The position numbers and the translations under genes are program-made. Positions 48,455-58,835 of a stretch of DNA of 64,000 nt are shown piece by piece. This DNA comes from Collimonas humicola (lineage in GTDB: Bacteria > Pseudomonadota > Gammaproteobacteria > Burkholderiales > Burkholderiaceae_D): assembly GCF_018304945.1 (NCBI RefSeq), contig NZ_JAGQEE010000012.1, forward strand, positions 1 to 64,000. The letters run 5' to 3'. Numbering within the stretch: position 1 is the first letter of the stretch; the number at the start of each line of letters is the position of its first letter. The notes below the pieces were generated by a model. The model did not search any database. It saw only the letters and a list, made by a program, of their open reading frames with translations, and was not told the origin of the DNA.

Positions 48455-49624
48455 CTACCTTAACTTCAGAGTTGAAAGTCCAAACAACACCAGCATCATC
48501 GAGATGATCCAGAAACGCACCACAACCTGCGTTTCCTTCCAGCCTTTTTGTTCATAGTGATGGTGCAAAGGCGCCATCAGCAGCACCCGGCGGCCAACGC
48601 CGAAGCGCTTCTTGGTGTACTTGAAATAGATTACCTGCAACATCACCGACAAAGTTTCAACCACGAAAATACCGCCCATAATGAACAGCACGATTTCCTG
48701 GCGCACGATGACAGCCACCGTGCCAAGGGCGCCGCCCAGGGCCAGCGCGCCGACATCGCCCATGAACACCTGCGCCGGATAAGCGTTGTACCAGAGGAAG
48801 GCGAGTCCTGCGCCGGCCATGGCGCCGCAGAAGATCAGCAGTTCGCCGGCGCCCGGGATATGCGGGATCAGCAGGTATTTGGCGAAAGTGACGTTGCCGG
48901 TCAGGTAGGCGAACAATCCCAGCGCCGCGCCGACCATCACGGTCGGCATGATCGCCAGGCCGTCCAGGCCGTCGGTCAGGTTGACGGCGTTGCTGGTGCC
49001 GACGATGACGAAATAGGTCAAGGCCATGAAACCCCACACGCCCAGCGGATAGCTGACGGTCTTGAAGAACGGCACGATCAGATCGGCCTTGGGCGGCAGA
49101 TCCAGGCTGAAACCCGACTCGACCCAGGCCACGAACAAATCCCACACCTGGGTATTGTTCGGCGCGGACACCGAGAACGCCAGGTAGATCGCGGCGACCA
49201 CGCCGATCACCGATTGCCAGAAATATTTTTCGCGCGAACGCATGCCGTTCGGATCCTTGTAGACCACCTTGCGATAGTCGTCGACCCAGCCGATGGTGCC
49301 GAAACCGAGCGTCACGATCAGCACGATCCAGACGAAACGGTTGCCGAGATCGCTCCACAGCAAAGTCGAAATGCCGATCGCGATCAGGATCAGGACGCCG
49401 CCCATGGTTGGCGTGCCGGACTTGATGAGGTGCGTCTGCGGGCCGTCGGTACGCACCGCCTGGCCGACCTTGAGGCGCGCCAGCATGCGGATCACGCCCG
49501 GTCCGGCGATCAGGCCGATCATCAGCGCCGTCAGGGTCGCAAACACCGCGCGGAACGTGATGAAGTTGAAGACGCGCAGGAAACTGAAATCCTGCTGAAA
49601 ATTTTGTGCCAGCCATAGCAGCAT
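48455..49624 (-). CDS. mraY: Phospho-MurNAc-pentapeptide transferase MraY
   Basis: MraY moves phospho-MurNAc-pentapeptide to undecaprenyl phosphate, making lipid I. The 389-residue protein has ten predicted membrane segments and the catalytic VDDYRKV and [10 protein letters not shown] motifs. I start it at ATG 49624 (GAGGGG upstream); the frame extends ten codons into the end of murF, which is unlikely to be used. It begins one base after murF ends. Confidence 0.97.
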   Translation of the reverse strand: MLLWLAQNFQQDFSFLRVFNFITFRAVFATLTALMIGLIAGPGVIRMLARLKVGQAVRTDGPQTHLIKSGTPTMGGVLILIAIGISTLLWSDLGNRFVWIVLIVTLGFGTIGWVDDYRKVVYKDPNGMRSREKYFWQSVIGVVAAIYLAFSVSAPNNTQVWDLFVAWVESGFSLDLPPKADLIVPFFKTVSYPLGVWGFMALTYFVIVGTSNAVNLTDGLDGLAIMPTVMVGAALGLFAYLTGNVTFAKYLLIPHIPGAGELLIFCGAMAGAGLAFLWYNAYPAQVFMGDVGALALGGALGTVAVIVRQEIVLFIMGGIFVVETLSVMLQVIYFKYTKKRFGVGRRVLLMAPLHHHYEQKGWKETQVVVRFWIISMMLVLFGLSTLKLR

Positions 49625-49625
49625 G

Positions 49626-51026
49626 TTAGTGAATCCCCTCGGATGTTGTGCCAACCAGGTGCTGGACGGCGCGCTCCATTTTCATGAAGCGCGAGCCTTT
49701 GACCAGCACGGTCGTATTAGGTGTCATGGTGGCATCGAGCGCGGCTAGCAACGCTGCGATGTCGGTAAAGTGGCAGGCTTGAGGGCCGAAGGCGATACTT
49801 GCCTCGGCCGCCATCTGGCCCAGCGTGAACAGCTGCGTAATGCCGCGCTGCTGCGCGTAAGCGCCGATTTCGTGGTGAAACTGGCGGCCGTCGTTGCCGA
49901 CTTCGCCCATCTCGCCCAGCACCAGCAGACGCGGCGCGGCAGCCTGCGCCAGGACGTCGATCGCAGCCCGCACCGAATCCGGATTGGCGTTGTAGGTATC
50001 GTCGATCACCAGTGCACCGGTGCAGCTTGCGCGGGTTGCCAGCTTGCGCTGCAGGCGGCCGCTGACCGGCGCGAACGATTCCAGGCCGCGCTTGATGGCA
50101 GCGAGGTCTACGCCGATCGCCAGCGTGCAGGCGATCGCCGCCAGCGCATTGCGTACATTGTGCTCGCCGGCAGCCGCCAGCTGCACCAGGAACGAAGGCT
50201 GGCCGGGAACGCTCACCGTCAAGTCGCTGCCGAAGCCGTCGGCGCCATTGCTGTAGCTGCAATGGACGTCTGCCGCCGGCGTCAGGCCGAAAGTCAGACT
50301 GCCGCCCTTGCCTGCGCTGTAGCCGCGCCACAGGCCGGTATACGGATCATCCGCAGGGAAGACCGCAATGCCATCGGCTGCCAGGCCACGGATCACGCTG
50401 CCGTTTTCCTCGGCAACGACTTCGACGCTGGCCATGAACTCTTGATGTTCGCGCTGGGCATTGTTGACCAGCGCGACAGTGGGTTCGGCAAGTGCCGTCA
50501 GCACGGCGATTTCGCCGGGATGGTTCATGCCCAGCTCAATCACGGCAGCCTGATGTTCTGCCTGCAACCGCAGCAAGGTCAGCGGCACGCCGATCTCGTT
50601 ATTGAAATTGCCGCGCGTCGCCAGCGACTTGTCGACGCCAAAAGCCGCGACCAGGATCGCGGCGATCATTTCCTTGACAGTGGTCTTGCCGTTGCTGCCG
50701 GTGACGGCGATCAGCGGCAGCCTGAATTGCTGGCGCCAGCGCTGCCCTATCGCGCCCAAGGCCAGGCGGGTATCGGCCACCACCAGCGCCGGCACCGCCA
50801 GCCCTGCGGGAGCTTGCTCGACCACTACCGCGGCGGCGCCCTGGGCGATGACCTGATCGAGGAAATCGTGGGCGTCAAAACGCTCGCCGCGCAAGGCGAC
50901 GAACACAGAACCGGGGGTCACTGCGCGGCTGTCCGTAAACAAGCCGCTGATCACGGCCTGGCCGGCGGCGCCGGCGCTGGCAGGCAAGCCCAGCCACGAC
51001 TGCAGTTGCGCCAATGTAGTATTCAT
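49626..51026 (-). CDS. murF: UDP-MurNAc-tripeptide-D-Ala-D-Ala ligase MurF
   Basis: MurF joins D-Ala-D-Ala to the UDP-MurNAc tripeptide. The 466 residues carry the P-loop [12 protein letters not shown] (about 109-120), the conserved [10 protein letters not shown] motif and a Mur ligase C-terminal domain. It overlaps murE by four bases. Confidence 0.97.
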   Translation of the reverse strand: MNTTLAQLQSWLGLPASAGAAGQAVISGLFTDSRAVTPGSVFVALRGERFDAHDFLDQVIAQGAAAVVVEQAPAGLAVPALVVADTRLALGAIGQRWRQQFRLPLIAVTGSNGKTTVKEMIAAILVAAFGVDKSLATRGNFNNEIGVPLTLLRLQAEHQAAVIELGMNHPGEIAVLTALAEPTVALVNNAQREHQEFMASVEVVAEENGSVIRGLAADGIAVFPADDPYTGLWRGYSAGKGGSLTFGLTPAADVHCSYSNGADGFGSDLTVSVPGQPSFLVQLAAAGEHNVRNALAAIACTLAIGVDLAAIKRGLESFAPVSGRLQRKLATRASCTGALVIDDTYNANPDSVRAAIDVLAQAAAPRLLVLGEMGEVGNDGRQFHHEIGAYAQQRGITQLFTLGQMAAEASIAFGPQACHFTDIAALLAALDATMTPNTTVLVKGSRFMKMERAVQHLVGTTSEGIH

Positions 51027-52558
51027 AGGCTGCCGCCCTTCATCGTCGCCCGCGCAGCGAGCGCCAGGGCAGTATGGTCGGCGTCTAAAAACGGCAATTT
51101 CTTTCCTTTGATTTCCTGATATGTTTCATGTCCTTTTCCTGCCAGCAGCACGACGTCGGCCTTGGCCGCATGCCGTACTGCCCACAGGATCGCCGCAGCG
51201 CGGTCTTCCAGGGCTTGCGCTGCCTGCGGCGCCTTCATTCCGGCCAGGATCTGGCTGATGATGGCGGCCGGTTCTTCGCTGCGCGGATTGTCGCTGGTGA
51301 CGATGACGTGATCCGCCAGTTCCGCCACTGCGCCCATCTGCGGCCGCTTGCCGGGATCGCGGTCGCCGCCGCAGCCGAATACGCACCACAATTCGCCATT
51401 GCGTTGCTGCGCAACCTGGCGCAGCGTACTCAAGGTCTTTTCCAGCGCGTCCGGCGTGTGGGCATAATCGATCACGATCAGCGGCGCATCCTGGCCGCCG
51501 AATTGCTGCATTCGACCCGGCACGGCGACCAACAGTTCAATCGCATCGAGCGCCGCCTTCCATTCAATGCCATGGGCCAGCAGCACGCCCAGGATACCCA
51601 GCGCATTGCTGACATTGAACTGGCCCACCAACTGCGTCTTCAACTGCCCGGAACCGAATGGCGATTCGACGTGGAAAACGGTGCCGCCGGCGCTGGTGCG
51701 GATCGCCGAGGCGCGCAGGACGGCAATATCTGCCGGCGCTGCCGGTTCGGCGCAGGTATAGCCGATCACGGGAATGGCCCGCTTCTTTTTCTGCAGATGG
51801 CTGACCAGGCGCAAGCCCATGTCGTCATCCAGATTGATCACCGCCTGCTGCAAGCCCGGCCAGTCGAACAATATGCGCTTGGCGGCTTCGTAGTGCTGCT
51901 CGTCGCCGTGGTAATCCAGGTGGTCGCGAGTGAAATTGGTGAATAGCGCGATGTCGACATGCATGCCGTTCAGGCGCCCTTGCTCGAGGCCGATCGAGGA
52001 TGCTTCAATCGCCAGCGCCTTGACGCCTTGCTTGCGCATGGCGCTCAAGGTCTGCTGCAACAACAGCGCGTCCGGGGTGGTGTTGCCGGTTTCTTCAAAT
52101 TCGCCGCGCAGGCCCTGCGCATAAACGCCCGTGCCGAGCGTACCGATCACACCGGTAGCCTGCCCCAGATGCGACAGCGCGTGTCCCAGCCACTGGCTGC
52201 AGGAAGTCTTGCCATTGGTGCCGGTGACGGCCACCACCAGCATGTCCTTGTCCGCCTGCTGATAGTAGGCGGCGGCGATCTGGCTGGACAGCTGCTTCAG
52301 CCCGCTTACCGCCAGATGTGCCGCCGTCCACGCCGTATCCCAGCTGAATTTCTCGCTCTCGTACAGTACCGCCGAAGCGCCGTTTTTCAGCGCCTGCACA
52401 ATATAGGCGCGGCCGTCCGCGGCATCGCCCGGATAGGCGAAAAACACATCGCCGGCCTTGACCTTGCGCGAGTCCGACACCAGTTCGGCGCCGGCCGGCG
52501 CTACGCTGCCCAGCCACTGCTGGATGTCTTGCAGTCGTTTCGCTATGGAGGTCATCAC
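51023..52558 (-). CDS. murE: UDP-MurNAc-L-Ala-D-Glu-meso-diaminopimelate ligase MurE
   Basis: MurE adds the third stem residue. The 511 residues include TGTNGKTSCSQW and the DNPR motif (VTSDNPRSEE), which marks meso-diaminopimelate rather than lysine specificity, as expected for a Gram-negative cell wall. Four-base overlaps join it to ftsI and murF. Confidence 0.97.
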   Translation of the reverse strand: MMTSIAKRLQDIQQWLGSVAPAGAELVSDSRKVKAGDVFFAYPGDAADGRAYIVQALKNGASAVLYESEKFSWDTAWTAAHLAVSGLKQLSSQIAAAYYQQADKDMLVVAVTGTNGKTSCSQWLGHALSHLGQATGVIGTLGTGVYAQGLRGEFEETGNTTPDALLLQQTLSAMRKQGVKALAIEASSIGLEQGRLNGMHVDIALFTNFTRDHLDYHGDEQHYEAAKRILFDWPGLQQAVINLDDDMGLRLVSHLQKKKRAIPVIGYTCAEPAAPADIAVLRASAIRTSAGGTVFHVESPFGSGQLKTQLVGQFNVSNALGILGVLLAHGIEWKAALDAIELLVAVPGRMQQFGGQDAPLIVIDYAHTPDALEKTLSTLRQVAQQRNGELWCVFGCGGDRDPGKRPQMGAVAELADHVIVTSDNPRSEEPAAIISQILAGMKAPQAAQALEDRAAAILWAVRHAAKADVVLLAGKGHETYQEIKGKKLPFLDADHTALALAARATMKGGSL

Positions 52559-54336
52559 AAGCCCTCCTGCGGACCGTCGGTCGGGATGATGATGTCAGTG
52601 ACGCTGGAATCGGGCGGCACGTTCAGCGCGCGCAAGGCGTTCGCCGCCACCGTCGCAAACACCGGCGCGGCAACGTCGCCGCCGAAGTGCGAGCCGACCG
52701 CCGGTTCATCCACCATCACCGCAATAATCAGGCGCGGATCGGAAGCCGGCGCAAAGCCGACGAAATCGGCAATGTATTTTTTGACGTACTTGCCGCCTTC
52801 GATCTTGTAGGCGGTGCCGGTCTTGCCGCCGACGCGGTAGCCCGGCACTTGCGCTTTCGGCGCGGTGCCGCCAGGCGCGGTGACTCTTTCCAGCATCGCG
52901 CGCATGGTGAGCGCGGTCTTTTCAGAGACCACGCGCTGGCCGACCGGCGGCTCGGTCACCTTCTGGAACGACAGCGGGATCAGGTCGCCGTTGCGGGCAA
53001 ATATGGTATAGGCGTGCGCCATCTGGATCAGCGATACGGAGATGCCGTGACCGTAGCTCATGGTGGCCTGTTCGATCGGACGCCATGACTTGAACGGCCG
53101 CACACGGCCGGCGACAGCGCCAGGGAAACCGAATTTCGGCTGCTGGCCCAGACCTACAGTAGTAAACATCTCCCACATCTCTTCGGCCGGCATTTGCAGC
53201 GCAATCTTGGCAGTGCCGATATTCGACGACTTCTGGATGATCTGCGCAACGCTCATGGTCTGCACCGGGTGCGGATGGGAATCGCCCACGGTTGCGGTGC
53301 CGATGGTCATCTTGTCCGGCACCTGGAAAGTCGTGGTGGCCTGCACCCGGTTGGTGTCCAGCGCCAGGGCGACCGTAAACGGCTTCAAGGTCGAGCCGGG
53401 CTCGAAGGTATCGGTCATCACGCGGTTGCGCAGCTGCGCGCCGGTCAGCACCGAGCGATCGTTAGGGTTATAGCTTGGCAGGTTGGCCAGCGCCAGCACT
53501 TCGCCGCTCTTGGCGTCGACCACCACGATGCCGCCCGCCTTGGCCTTGAACTTCTCGACCGCTTCCTTGAGCTGGGTGAAGGCAATGTACTGGATCTTGC
53601 TGTCGATCGACAGCACCAGGTCTTTGCCGTCATGCGGCTCCTTGACCGCCTCGATATCTTCGACGATGCGGCCGAGCCGGTCCTTGATCACGCGGCGGCT
53701 GCCGGTGGCGCCCGCCAGGTTTTTTTGCTGCGACAGTTCCATGCCGTCCTGGCCGGCATCTTCGACGTTGGTAAAGCCGACCACGTGCGCCGCAACCTCG
53801 CCCTCGGGATAGAAGCGCTTGTATTCCTTGCGGGTTTCTATGCCATCGATGCCGAGCTTGATGATCTGGTCAGAGATATCCTGTTCGACCTGACGCTTGA
53901 GGTAGACGAAATTGCGGTCGGAATCGAGCTTCTTGCTCAGCTCGGCGCTGCTCATGTCGAGCAGCTTGGCCAGGGCCTGCAATTTTTCCTTGGGCGCGTC
54001 CTTGACGTCGTCAGGAATCGCCCAGATCGCCTTGACCGGCACCGACGACGCCAGCACCTGGCCGTTGCGGTCGGTGATCTTGCCGCGCGTGGCCGGCAGC
54101 TCAAGCGTGCGGGCGTAGCGCGAGGCGCCCTGCTTTTGCAGGAAATCGGTGGAGATGCCTTGCAGCCACAGAGCCCGCACGATCAGCGCCAGGAAGGCCG
54201 CGAACATGGCGAACAGCACCACCCGCGAACGCCATACCGGCAGCTTGACCTTCAGCACCGGGCTGGCCGAAAACGGCACGCCTTTGCCTGCCGCGATACG
54301 GCCGGTATGCGAGCTGCGCGGGGGATTGCGCGTCAT
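52555..54336 (-). CDS. ftsI: Septal penicillin-binding protein FtsI (PBP3)
   Basis: FtsI is the septal transpeptidase working with FtsW. The 593 residues have one N-terminal membrane segment (about 34-54), a pedestal domain and the transpeptidase domain with active-site motifs STLK (in FEPGSTLKPF), SSN (KSSNIGTAK) and KTG (GGKTGTAYK). It overlaps ftsL and murE by four bases. Confidence 0.97.
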   Translation of the reverse strand: MTRNPPRSSHTGRIAAGKGVPFSASPVLKVKLPVWRSRVVLFAMFAAFLALIVRALWLQGISTDFLQKQGASRYARTLELPATRGKITDRNGQVLASSVPVKAIWAIPDDVKDAPKEKLQALAKLLDMSSAELSKKLDSDRNFVYLKRQVEQDISDQIIKLGIDGIETRKEYKRFYPEGEVAAHVVGFTNVEDAGQDGMELSQQKNLAGATGSRRVIKDRLGRIVEDIEAVKEPHDGKDLVLSIDSKIQYIAFTQLKEAVEKFKAKAGGIVVVDAKSGEVLALANLPSYNPNDRSVLTGAQLRNRVMTDTFEPGSTLKPFTVALALDTNRVQATTTFQVPDKMTIGTATVGDSHPHPVQTMSVAQIIQKSSNIGTAKIALQMPAEEMWEMFTTVGLGQQPKFGFPGAVAGRVRPFKSWRPIEQATMSYGHGISVSLIQMAHAYTIFARNGDLIPLSFQKVTEPPVGQRVVSEKTALTMRAMLERVTAPGGTAPKAQVPGYRVGGKTGTAYKIEGGKYVKKYIADFVGFAPASDPRLIIAVMVDEPAVGSHFGGDVAAPVFATVAANALRALNVPPDSSVTDIIIPTDGPQEGL

Positions 54337-54605
54337 TTTTCCCCCACCGTCAGATATTGGGTACGGGCGGCGGTCAGCGGCACCATGTTGAGGTCGCGCG
54401 TGGCGGCGGCTTCAATCCTGGCGTTCTTGCCCAGGGTCGACTGGTCCAGCTGCAATTGCGCCCATTCGATATCCAGCTGGCGCGACTGGCTGGCGGCCCG
54501 CTCCAGCTCGATGAACAGCTGGCGCGCCTGGTACTGGGAATTGACCAGCGCCAGTGCGCACAGCACCAGCGCCAGCGCCAGGATGAAATTGAGGCGGCCG
54601 CTCAT
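54333..54605 (-). CDS. ftsL: Cell division protein FtsL
   Basis: FtsL is a small bitopic divisome protein that, with FtsB and FtsQ, activates FtsWI. The 90 residues show a membrane segment right at the start (residues 4-22) and a periplasmic coiled coil (about 25-60). Sequence is poorly conserved, but size, topology and position between rsmH and ftsI identify it. Confidence 0.9.
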   Translation of the reverse strand: MSGRLNFILALALVLCALALVNSQYQARQLFIELERAASQSRQLDIEWAQLQLDQSTLGKNARIEAAATRDLNMVPLTAARTQYLTVGEK

Positions 54606-55567
54606 GCCTGCGCCTCGTTGGCGGTCAGACGCTCGCCGACGCGCATGATGGCGGAACGGGCGCGCGGATTTTCCGCTACTTCCGCATCCGATGGTTTGAC
54701 GCGGGAGATCAGCTTCAACGCCGGCTGCGGCAGGTCGACCGCGCGGATCGGCAGGCGGCGGTCAGGCTGCGGCAACCGGGCTTTCGAGGCCAGGAACTGC
54801 TTGACGATCCGGTCTTCCAGCGAATGAAAGCTGATCACGACTAATCTCCCTTGCCGGCCCATCTGCCGAAATGCCTGGTCCAGTACTATCTCGAGTTCTT
54901 CAAGCTCTTGATTGATGAAAATCCGTATAGCCTGAAAGGTACGAGTGGCCGGGTCTTTGCCTTTCTCGCGGGTCTTGACGGCGTTTGCCACGATCTGGGC
55001 AAGCTGTCGTGTGCCAGTAATGGGCTTGATTGTCCGGCTAGCAACAATCGCCTTTGCAATCTGAACAGCAAACCGTTCTTCCCCATAATCACGTACCACC
55101 TTTCCGATTGTTTGTTCATCCGCGCTGGCCAGCCATTCTGCTGCCGATATGCCGCGCGTCGTATCCATCCGCATGTCGAGCGGGCCGTCGGCGCGGAAGC
55201 TGAACCCCCGGCTGGCGTCGTCCACCTGCGGCGATGAAATGCCCAGGTCCAGCAGCACGCCATCGACTTGTTGTATGCCTCTTTCCCGCAAGGCCTGCGC
55301 CATCGTCGCAAAACTATCGTGCACGATCTCGAAACGCGGATCGGCGATAGTGCTGGCGGTGGCGATGGCTTGCGGGTCCTTGTCGAACGCGATCAGACGG
55401 CCGCGCTCGCCCAGGCTCTGTAAAATCTTGCGGCTGTGGCCGCCGCGGCCGAAAGTGCCGTCGACGTAAATACCGTCGGCGCGCGCGCCCTCGATCGCCA
55501 GCGCACTGACAGCCTCATCCAATAACACGGTGCGGTGCTGGAACTCGGGCACCACTGGTTCACTCAT
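54602..55567 (-). CDS. rsmH: 16S rRNA m4C1402 methyltransferase RsmH (MraW)
   Basis: RsmH N4-methylates C1402 of 16S rRNA. The 321-residue protein has [10 protein letters not shown] at the start, the SAM site [14 protein letters not shown] and the C-terminal [12 protein letters not shown] motif. It starts ten bases after mraZ ends and overlaps ftsL by four bases. Confidence 0.97.
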   Translation of the reverse strand: MSEPVVPEFQHRTVLLDEAVSALAIEGARADGIYVDGTFGRGGHSRKILQSLGERGRLIAFDKDPQAIATASTIADPRFEIVHDSFATMAQALRERGIQQVDGVLLDLGISSPQVDDASRGFSFRADGPLDMRMDTTRGISAAEWLASADEQTIGKVVRDYGEERFAVQIAKAIVASRTIKPITGTRQLAQIVANAVKTREKGKDPATRTFQAIRIFINQELEELEIVLDQAFRQMGRQGRLVVISFHSLEDRIVKQFLASKARLPQPDRRLPIRAVDLPQPALKLISRVKPSDAEVAENPRARSAIMRVGERLTANEAQA

Positions 55568-55577
55568 GGCGGGCCTG

Positions 55578-56006
55578 TCAGAACGAAAAATTGCTTAACA
55601 CTTCGGGCATGCCAGCCGCAACTGCTTGCGACTCGCTCTCAGCCAGCTTGGCTGCATCCCAAATCTCGAAATGGCTTCCCATGCCCAGCAGCATTACCTC
55701 GCGCGTCAGGCCGACCGCTGAACGCAGTTCCGGCGCCACCAGGATCCGCCCCGCGGAATCGAGTTCGACGTCAGAGGCATTGCCCAGGAAAATCCGCTGC
55801 CAGGCGCGCGCCGACATCGGCCAGGCGGCGATCTGCTCGCGGTGGCTCTCCCACACCGGACGCGGGAACAGCAACAGGCAGCCATGCGGGTGCTTGGTCA
55901 GCGTCAGCCGGCCCTCGCACTGAACGGTCAGCGCGTCACGATGCTTGGATGGCACTGCCATCCGTCCTTTCGCATCGAGATTTAATGCTGACGCACCCTG
56001 AAACAC
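55578..56006 (-). CDS. mraZ: Transcriptional regulator MraZ
   Basis: MraZ is an AbrB-like DNA-binding protein that represses its own dcw operon. The 142 residues hold two MraZ/AbrB-type repeats, each with a DxKGR-type signature: [14 protein letters not shown] (first) and [14 protein letters not shown] (second). It starts at GTG with CAGGAG eight bases upstream. A promoter and four binding boxes lie 60-130 bases upstream. Confidence 0.96.
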   Translation of the reverse strand: MFQGASALNLDAKGRMAVPSKHRDALTVQCEGRLTLTKHPHGCLLLFPRPVWESHREQIAAWPMSARAWQRIFLGNASDVELDSAGRILVAPELRSAVGLTREVMLLGMGSHFEIWDAAKLAESESQAVAAGMPEVLSNFSF

Positions 56007-56068
56007 CGCACACGCTCCTGTCGATTTGCTGCTGAATCCTGAGAAAGTTTTCTTTGCAAGTCAGCAAA

Positions 56069-56111
56069 AATGCCCCACAAAAAAACACTTTTCCACACTT
56101 TCACCCACTTT
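56069..56111 (-). promoter_or_regulatory. MraZ operator: four boxes at 10-bp spacing
   Basis: On the minus strand four GTG-containing boxes start exactly ten bases apart, with their first G at 56108, 56098, 56088 and 56078. Three are preceded by AAA (AAAGTGG, AAAGTGT, AAAGTGT); the fourth is TTTGTGG. MraZ is known to bind tandem TGGG-type or AAAGTG-type repeats with this helical-turn spacing. The first box overlaps the -10 of the mraZ promoter, so binding would block transcription. Confidence 0.8.
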
Positions 56112-56135
56112 AGAGGATGCACTATTCTAGGTCAA
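56107..56135 (-). promoter_or_regulatory. Sigma-70 promoter of the dcw cluster
   Basis: On the minus strand TTGACC (56135-56130) and TAAAGT (56112-56107) are separated by exactly 17 bases. They match five and four of six consensus positions. The predicted start of transcription, near 56100, lies inside the MraZ boxes. Confidence 0.6.
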
Positions 56136-56478
56136 GCCATTTAGGAGGGAGAAATTGGAAAATATTCGAGTAAAGTCAATGACTTAGCGCCAATACCTGA
56201 CAATGTGCAATGAATGTATTTACATTGAATTACTAAATAAATGAAGGACTTAGCGAGAGTTGTAAATGTCAGCTCTCAGCTATATACATGTGTTTGCGGC
56301 AAATTTGCCGAAACAAAGGTTCACAATTGGATGCCGCATGGGACATCCAAAATGCCACAAATCGCAGATAAAGAAAGGAGTAGGCAGCTTGATCACGCGG
56401 AATGAACCGCGAGGTCGAGTGGTTATGGGGAGATCCAGACATAACAATGGAAAACAATCGCGTACTTTTTAGCCCCGA
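56136..56478. other. Gene-free stretch between the mraZ promoter and ruvC
   Basis: No convincing gene was seen. The region is AT-rich near 56140-56260. It contains GACTTAGCG twice (around 56180 and 56249) and a perfect 14-bp palindrome, CGGCAAATTTGCCG, at 56297-56310. Short open frames near 56266-56472 on both strands have no ribosome sites or family resemblance. Confidence 0.4.
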
Positions 56479-57021
56479 TCAGCCAACCAGCCGGCCGCCG
56501 CGCACGCGCAAACCTTTTTTGGCCAGGCCTGGCGCCAGCGCGCTCAGATGCGCCAGGGCATCGCCGCTGTGCGCATGGCAAATCGCCACCGCCAGCGCGT
56601 CGGCGGCATCGGTGCCGGGCAAGCCGGGCAGTTGCAGCAAGCGCTGCACCATGTCCTGCACCTGCTGTTTTTGCGCCTTGCCATGGCCGGCGACTGCCTG
56701 CTTGATCTGCAAGGCGGTGTATTCCGCCACCGGCAAGTCTGCGCTCACTAACGCACAGATGGCCGCGCCGCGCGCTTGCCCCAGCAGCAAGGTAGATTGT
56801 GGATTGACGTTGACGAAAACTTTTTCGATGGCCGAGCAATCCGGCGCATAGGTGCGTATCACCTCCGACACGCTGGCAAGGATCACCTTCAAGCGTTGCG
56901 GTAGATCGGCGTCCGGCGTCTTGATGGTGCCCGAGCCGATATAGCTGAGCTTGTTGCCCTGCTTGTCGATGATGCCAAAACCGGTGGTCCGCAGACCCGG
57001 GTCGATACCGAGGATTTTCAT
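56479..57021 (-). CDS. ruvC: Holliday junction resolvase RuvC
   Basis: RuvC cuts Holliday junctions in recombination with RuvAB. The 180 residues keep all four catalytic acids at the E. coli positions: D7, E66, D138 and D141. ruvA and ruvB are not adjacent in the window; ruvC instead follows purH at 50 bases. An 11-bp hairpin ends 11 bases before its ATG, and no clear Shine-Dalgarno is present. Confidence 0.96.
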   Translation of the reverse strand: MKILGIDPGLRTTGFGIIDKQGNKLSYIGSGTIKTPDADLPQRLKVILASVSEVIRTYAPDCSAIEKVFVNVNPQSTLLLGQARGAAICALVSADLPVAEYTALQIKQAVAGHGKAQKQQVQDMVQRLLQLPGLPGTDAADALAVAICHAHSGDALAHLSALAPGLAKKGLRVRGGRLVG

Positions 57022-57032
57022 ATTCTGGAACG

Positions 57033-57059
57033 GGCTTTGCCGCGAGCGGCGGCAAAGCC
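57033..57059 (-). promoter_or_regulatory. 11-bp hairpin between purH and ruvC
   Basis: GGCTTTGCCGC and GCGGCAAAGCC pair perfectly around a five-base loop. There is no T run, so it is not a standard terminator. Its position directly before the ruvC start suggests an effect on ruvC translation or on the stability of purH mRNA. Confidence 0.55.
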
Positions 57060-57071
57060 TCGCTCAGCTAC

Positions 57072-58637
57072 TTAGTGACGGAAATGGCGGGTGCCGGTCA
57101 GCAGCATGACTACGCCATGCTCGTCGGCGGCATCGATCACTTCCTGGTCGCGCATCGAACCGCCCGGTTGCACCACGCAGGTGGCGCCGGCGTCGACCAC
57201 GACGTCTAAGCCGTCGCGGAACGGGAAGAAGGCGTCCGACGCCACGGCCGAACCGACCAGCGACAAACCGGCGTTCTGCGCCTTGATGGAAGCGATGCGG
57301 GCGGAGTCAACGCGGCTCATCTGGCCGGCGCCGACACCCAGGGTCATGCCATTGCCGCAAAACACGATGGCATTCGACTTGACGAACTTGGCGACGCGCC
57401 AGGCAAACATCAGGTCCTGCAGCTGCTGCTGGGTCGGCTGCTTCTTGCTGACGACTTTCAGTTCGCTCAAAGCGACATTGCGGGCATCCGGCGACTGCAC
57501 CAGCAAACCGCCGCCGACGCGCTTGAAGTCATGCAGGTTGATCGCATGCGCCAGCGGGATTTCCAGCAGGCGCACGTTCTGCTTGGCGGCAAAGATCTGC
57601 TTGGCTTGCTCGGTGAAGGATGGCGCAATGATCACTTCGACGAACTGCTTGGCGACCGCTTCGGCGGCATTGCCGTCGAGCTCCTGGTTGAAGGCGATGA
57701 TGCCGCCAAACGCCGAGGTCGGATCGGTTTGCAGCGCCTTGCTGTAGGCTTCCAGCGGATTGCCGCCGATGGCGACGCCGCAGGGATTGGCGTGCTTGAT
57801 GATGACGCAGGCGGTGTCATTGAAGGTCTTGACGCATTCCCAGGCGGCATCAGCATCGGCGATGTTGTTGTAGGACAGCTCCTTGCCCTGCAACTGCTTG
57901 TAGTTGGCCAGCGCGCCTTCGACATGCCGGGTGTCGCGGTAGAACGCCGCCGACTGGTGCGGGTTTTCGCCGTAGCGCATTTCCTGCACTTTTTCAAAAT
58001 GCAGGTTCAAGGTCGCAGGATAGGCGCTGCGCGTGGTGTGCTGCTTGTCTTCGCCCAGCGAGGTAAAGTAATTGGTGATCGCGCCGTCGTATTGCGCAGT
58101 GTGGGCGAAGACCTTCTTGGCCAGCGCAAACTTGGTGCCGTAGCCGACTTCGCCCTGGTTGGCTTTCAGTTCGCTCAGTACGGCAGCATAGTCGCTAGGA
58201 TCACACAGGACGATCACGTCCTTATGGTTCTTGGCCGAAGAGCGCAGCATGGCGGGGCCGCCGATGTCGATATTCTCGATCGCATCTTCCAGCGAGCACT
58301 GTTCCTTGGCGATGGTCTGCTGGAACGGATACAGGTTGACCACCACCATGTCGATCACCGGAATCTGATGCTGCGCCAGCGCCGCCACATGCTCTGGGAA
58401 ATCGCGCCGCGCCAGGATGCCGCCGTGCACTTTCGGGTGCAGGGTCTTGACGCGGCCGTCGAGCATTTCCGGAAAGCCGGTATAGTCCGCCACTTCCGTG
58501 ACCTTGATGCCGTTGTCGGCCAGCAGCTTGGCGGTGCCGCCGGTCGAGAGAATATTCACGCCCAGCGCCGACAACTCTTTTGCGAAATCGAGTATCCCGG
58601 TTTTATCGGATACGGAAATGAGGGCTTGTTTGATCAT
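57072..58637 (-). CDS. purH: Bifunctional AICAR formyltransferase / IMP cyclohydrolase
   Basis: PurH carries out the last two steps of IMP synthesis. The 521 residues comprise the N-terminal IMP cyclohydrolase domain (about 1-195, [15 protein letters not shown] and STGGTAKLL) and the C-terminal formyltransferase domain, with the KHANPCGVA segment (catalytic Lys-His) near 275. It lies between fis and ruvC, a usual betaproteobacterial order. Confidence 0.97.
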   Translation of the reverse strand: MIKQALISVSDKTGILDFAKELSALGVNILSTGGTAKLLADNGIKVTEVADYTGFPEMLDGRVKTLHPKVHGGILARRDFPEHVAALAQHQIPVIDMVVVNLYPFQQTIAKEQCSLEDAIENIDIGGPAMLRSSAKNHKDVIVLCDPSDYAAVLSELKANQGEVGYGTKFALAKKVFAHTAQYDGAITNYFTSLGEDKQHTTRSAYPATLNLHFEKVQEMRYGENPHQSAAFYRDTRHVEGALANYKQLQGKELSYNNIADADAAWECVKTFNDTACVIIKHANPCGVAIGGNPLEAYSKALQTDPTSAFGGIIAFNQELDGNAAEAVAKQFVEVIIAPSFTEQAKQIFAAKQNVRLLEIPLAHAINLHDFKRVGGGLLVQSPDARNVALSELKVVSKKQPTQQQLQDLMFAWRVAKFVKSNAIVFCGNGMTLGVGAGQMSRVDSARIASIKAQNAGLSLVGSAVASDAFFPFRDGLDVVVDAGATCVVQPGGSMRDQEVIDAADEHGVVMLLTGTRHFRH

Positions 58638-58805
58638 AGTGAAAACTCAGGAAGGTGATGAATGACGAAAAGGCGGACTGCGGATAAGCTCTACTGGAAA
58701 ACCGCTTCAGGGCTGCCCCCCCGATGGCGGGATTGGCAGCCTGGCGTTGCTAAAACCTGCTTGACCGGGCGTGACCGGCGCAACTGGCATCGGGCAACGC
58801 AAAAC

Positions 58806-58835
58806 TACAAATTACAAAATTACAAATTACAAAAG
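58806..58835. repeat. Microrepeat TACAAA(A)T, four units, at the fis 3' end
   Basis: Four units of seven to eight bases run in tandem: TACAAAT, TACAAAAT, TACAAAT, TACAAAAG. The last covers the fis stop codon, so slippage here could alter the fis tail or 3' end. Confidence 0.55.

Noticed and set aside
56266-56472. Small open frames on both strands upstream of ruvC and mraZ
   Set aside because: No ribosome sites and no family resemblance, and they overlap likely regulatory DNA.
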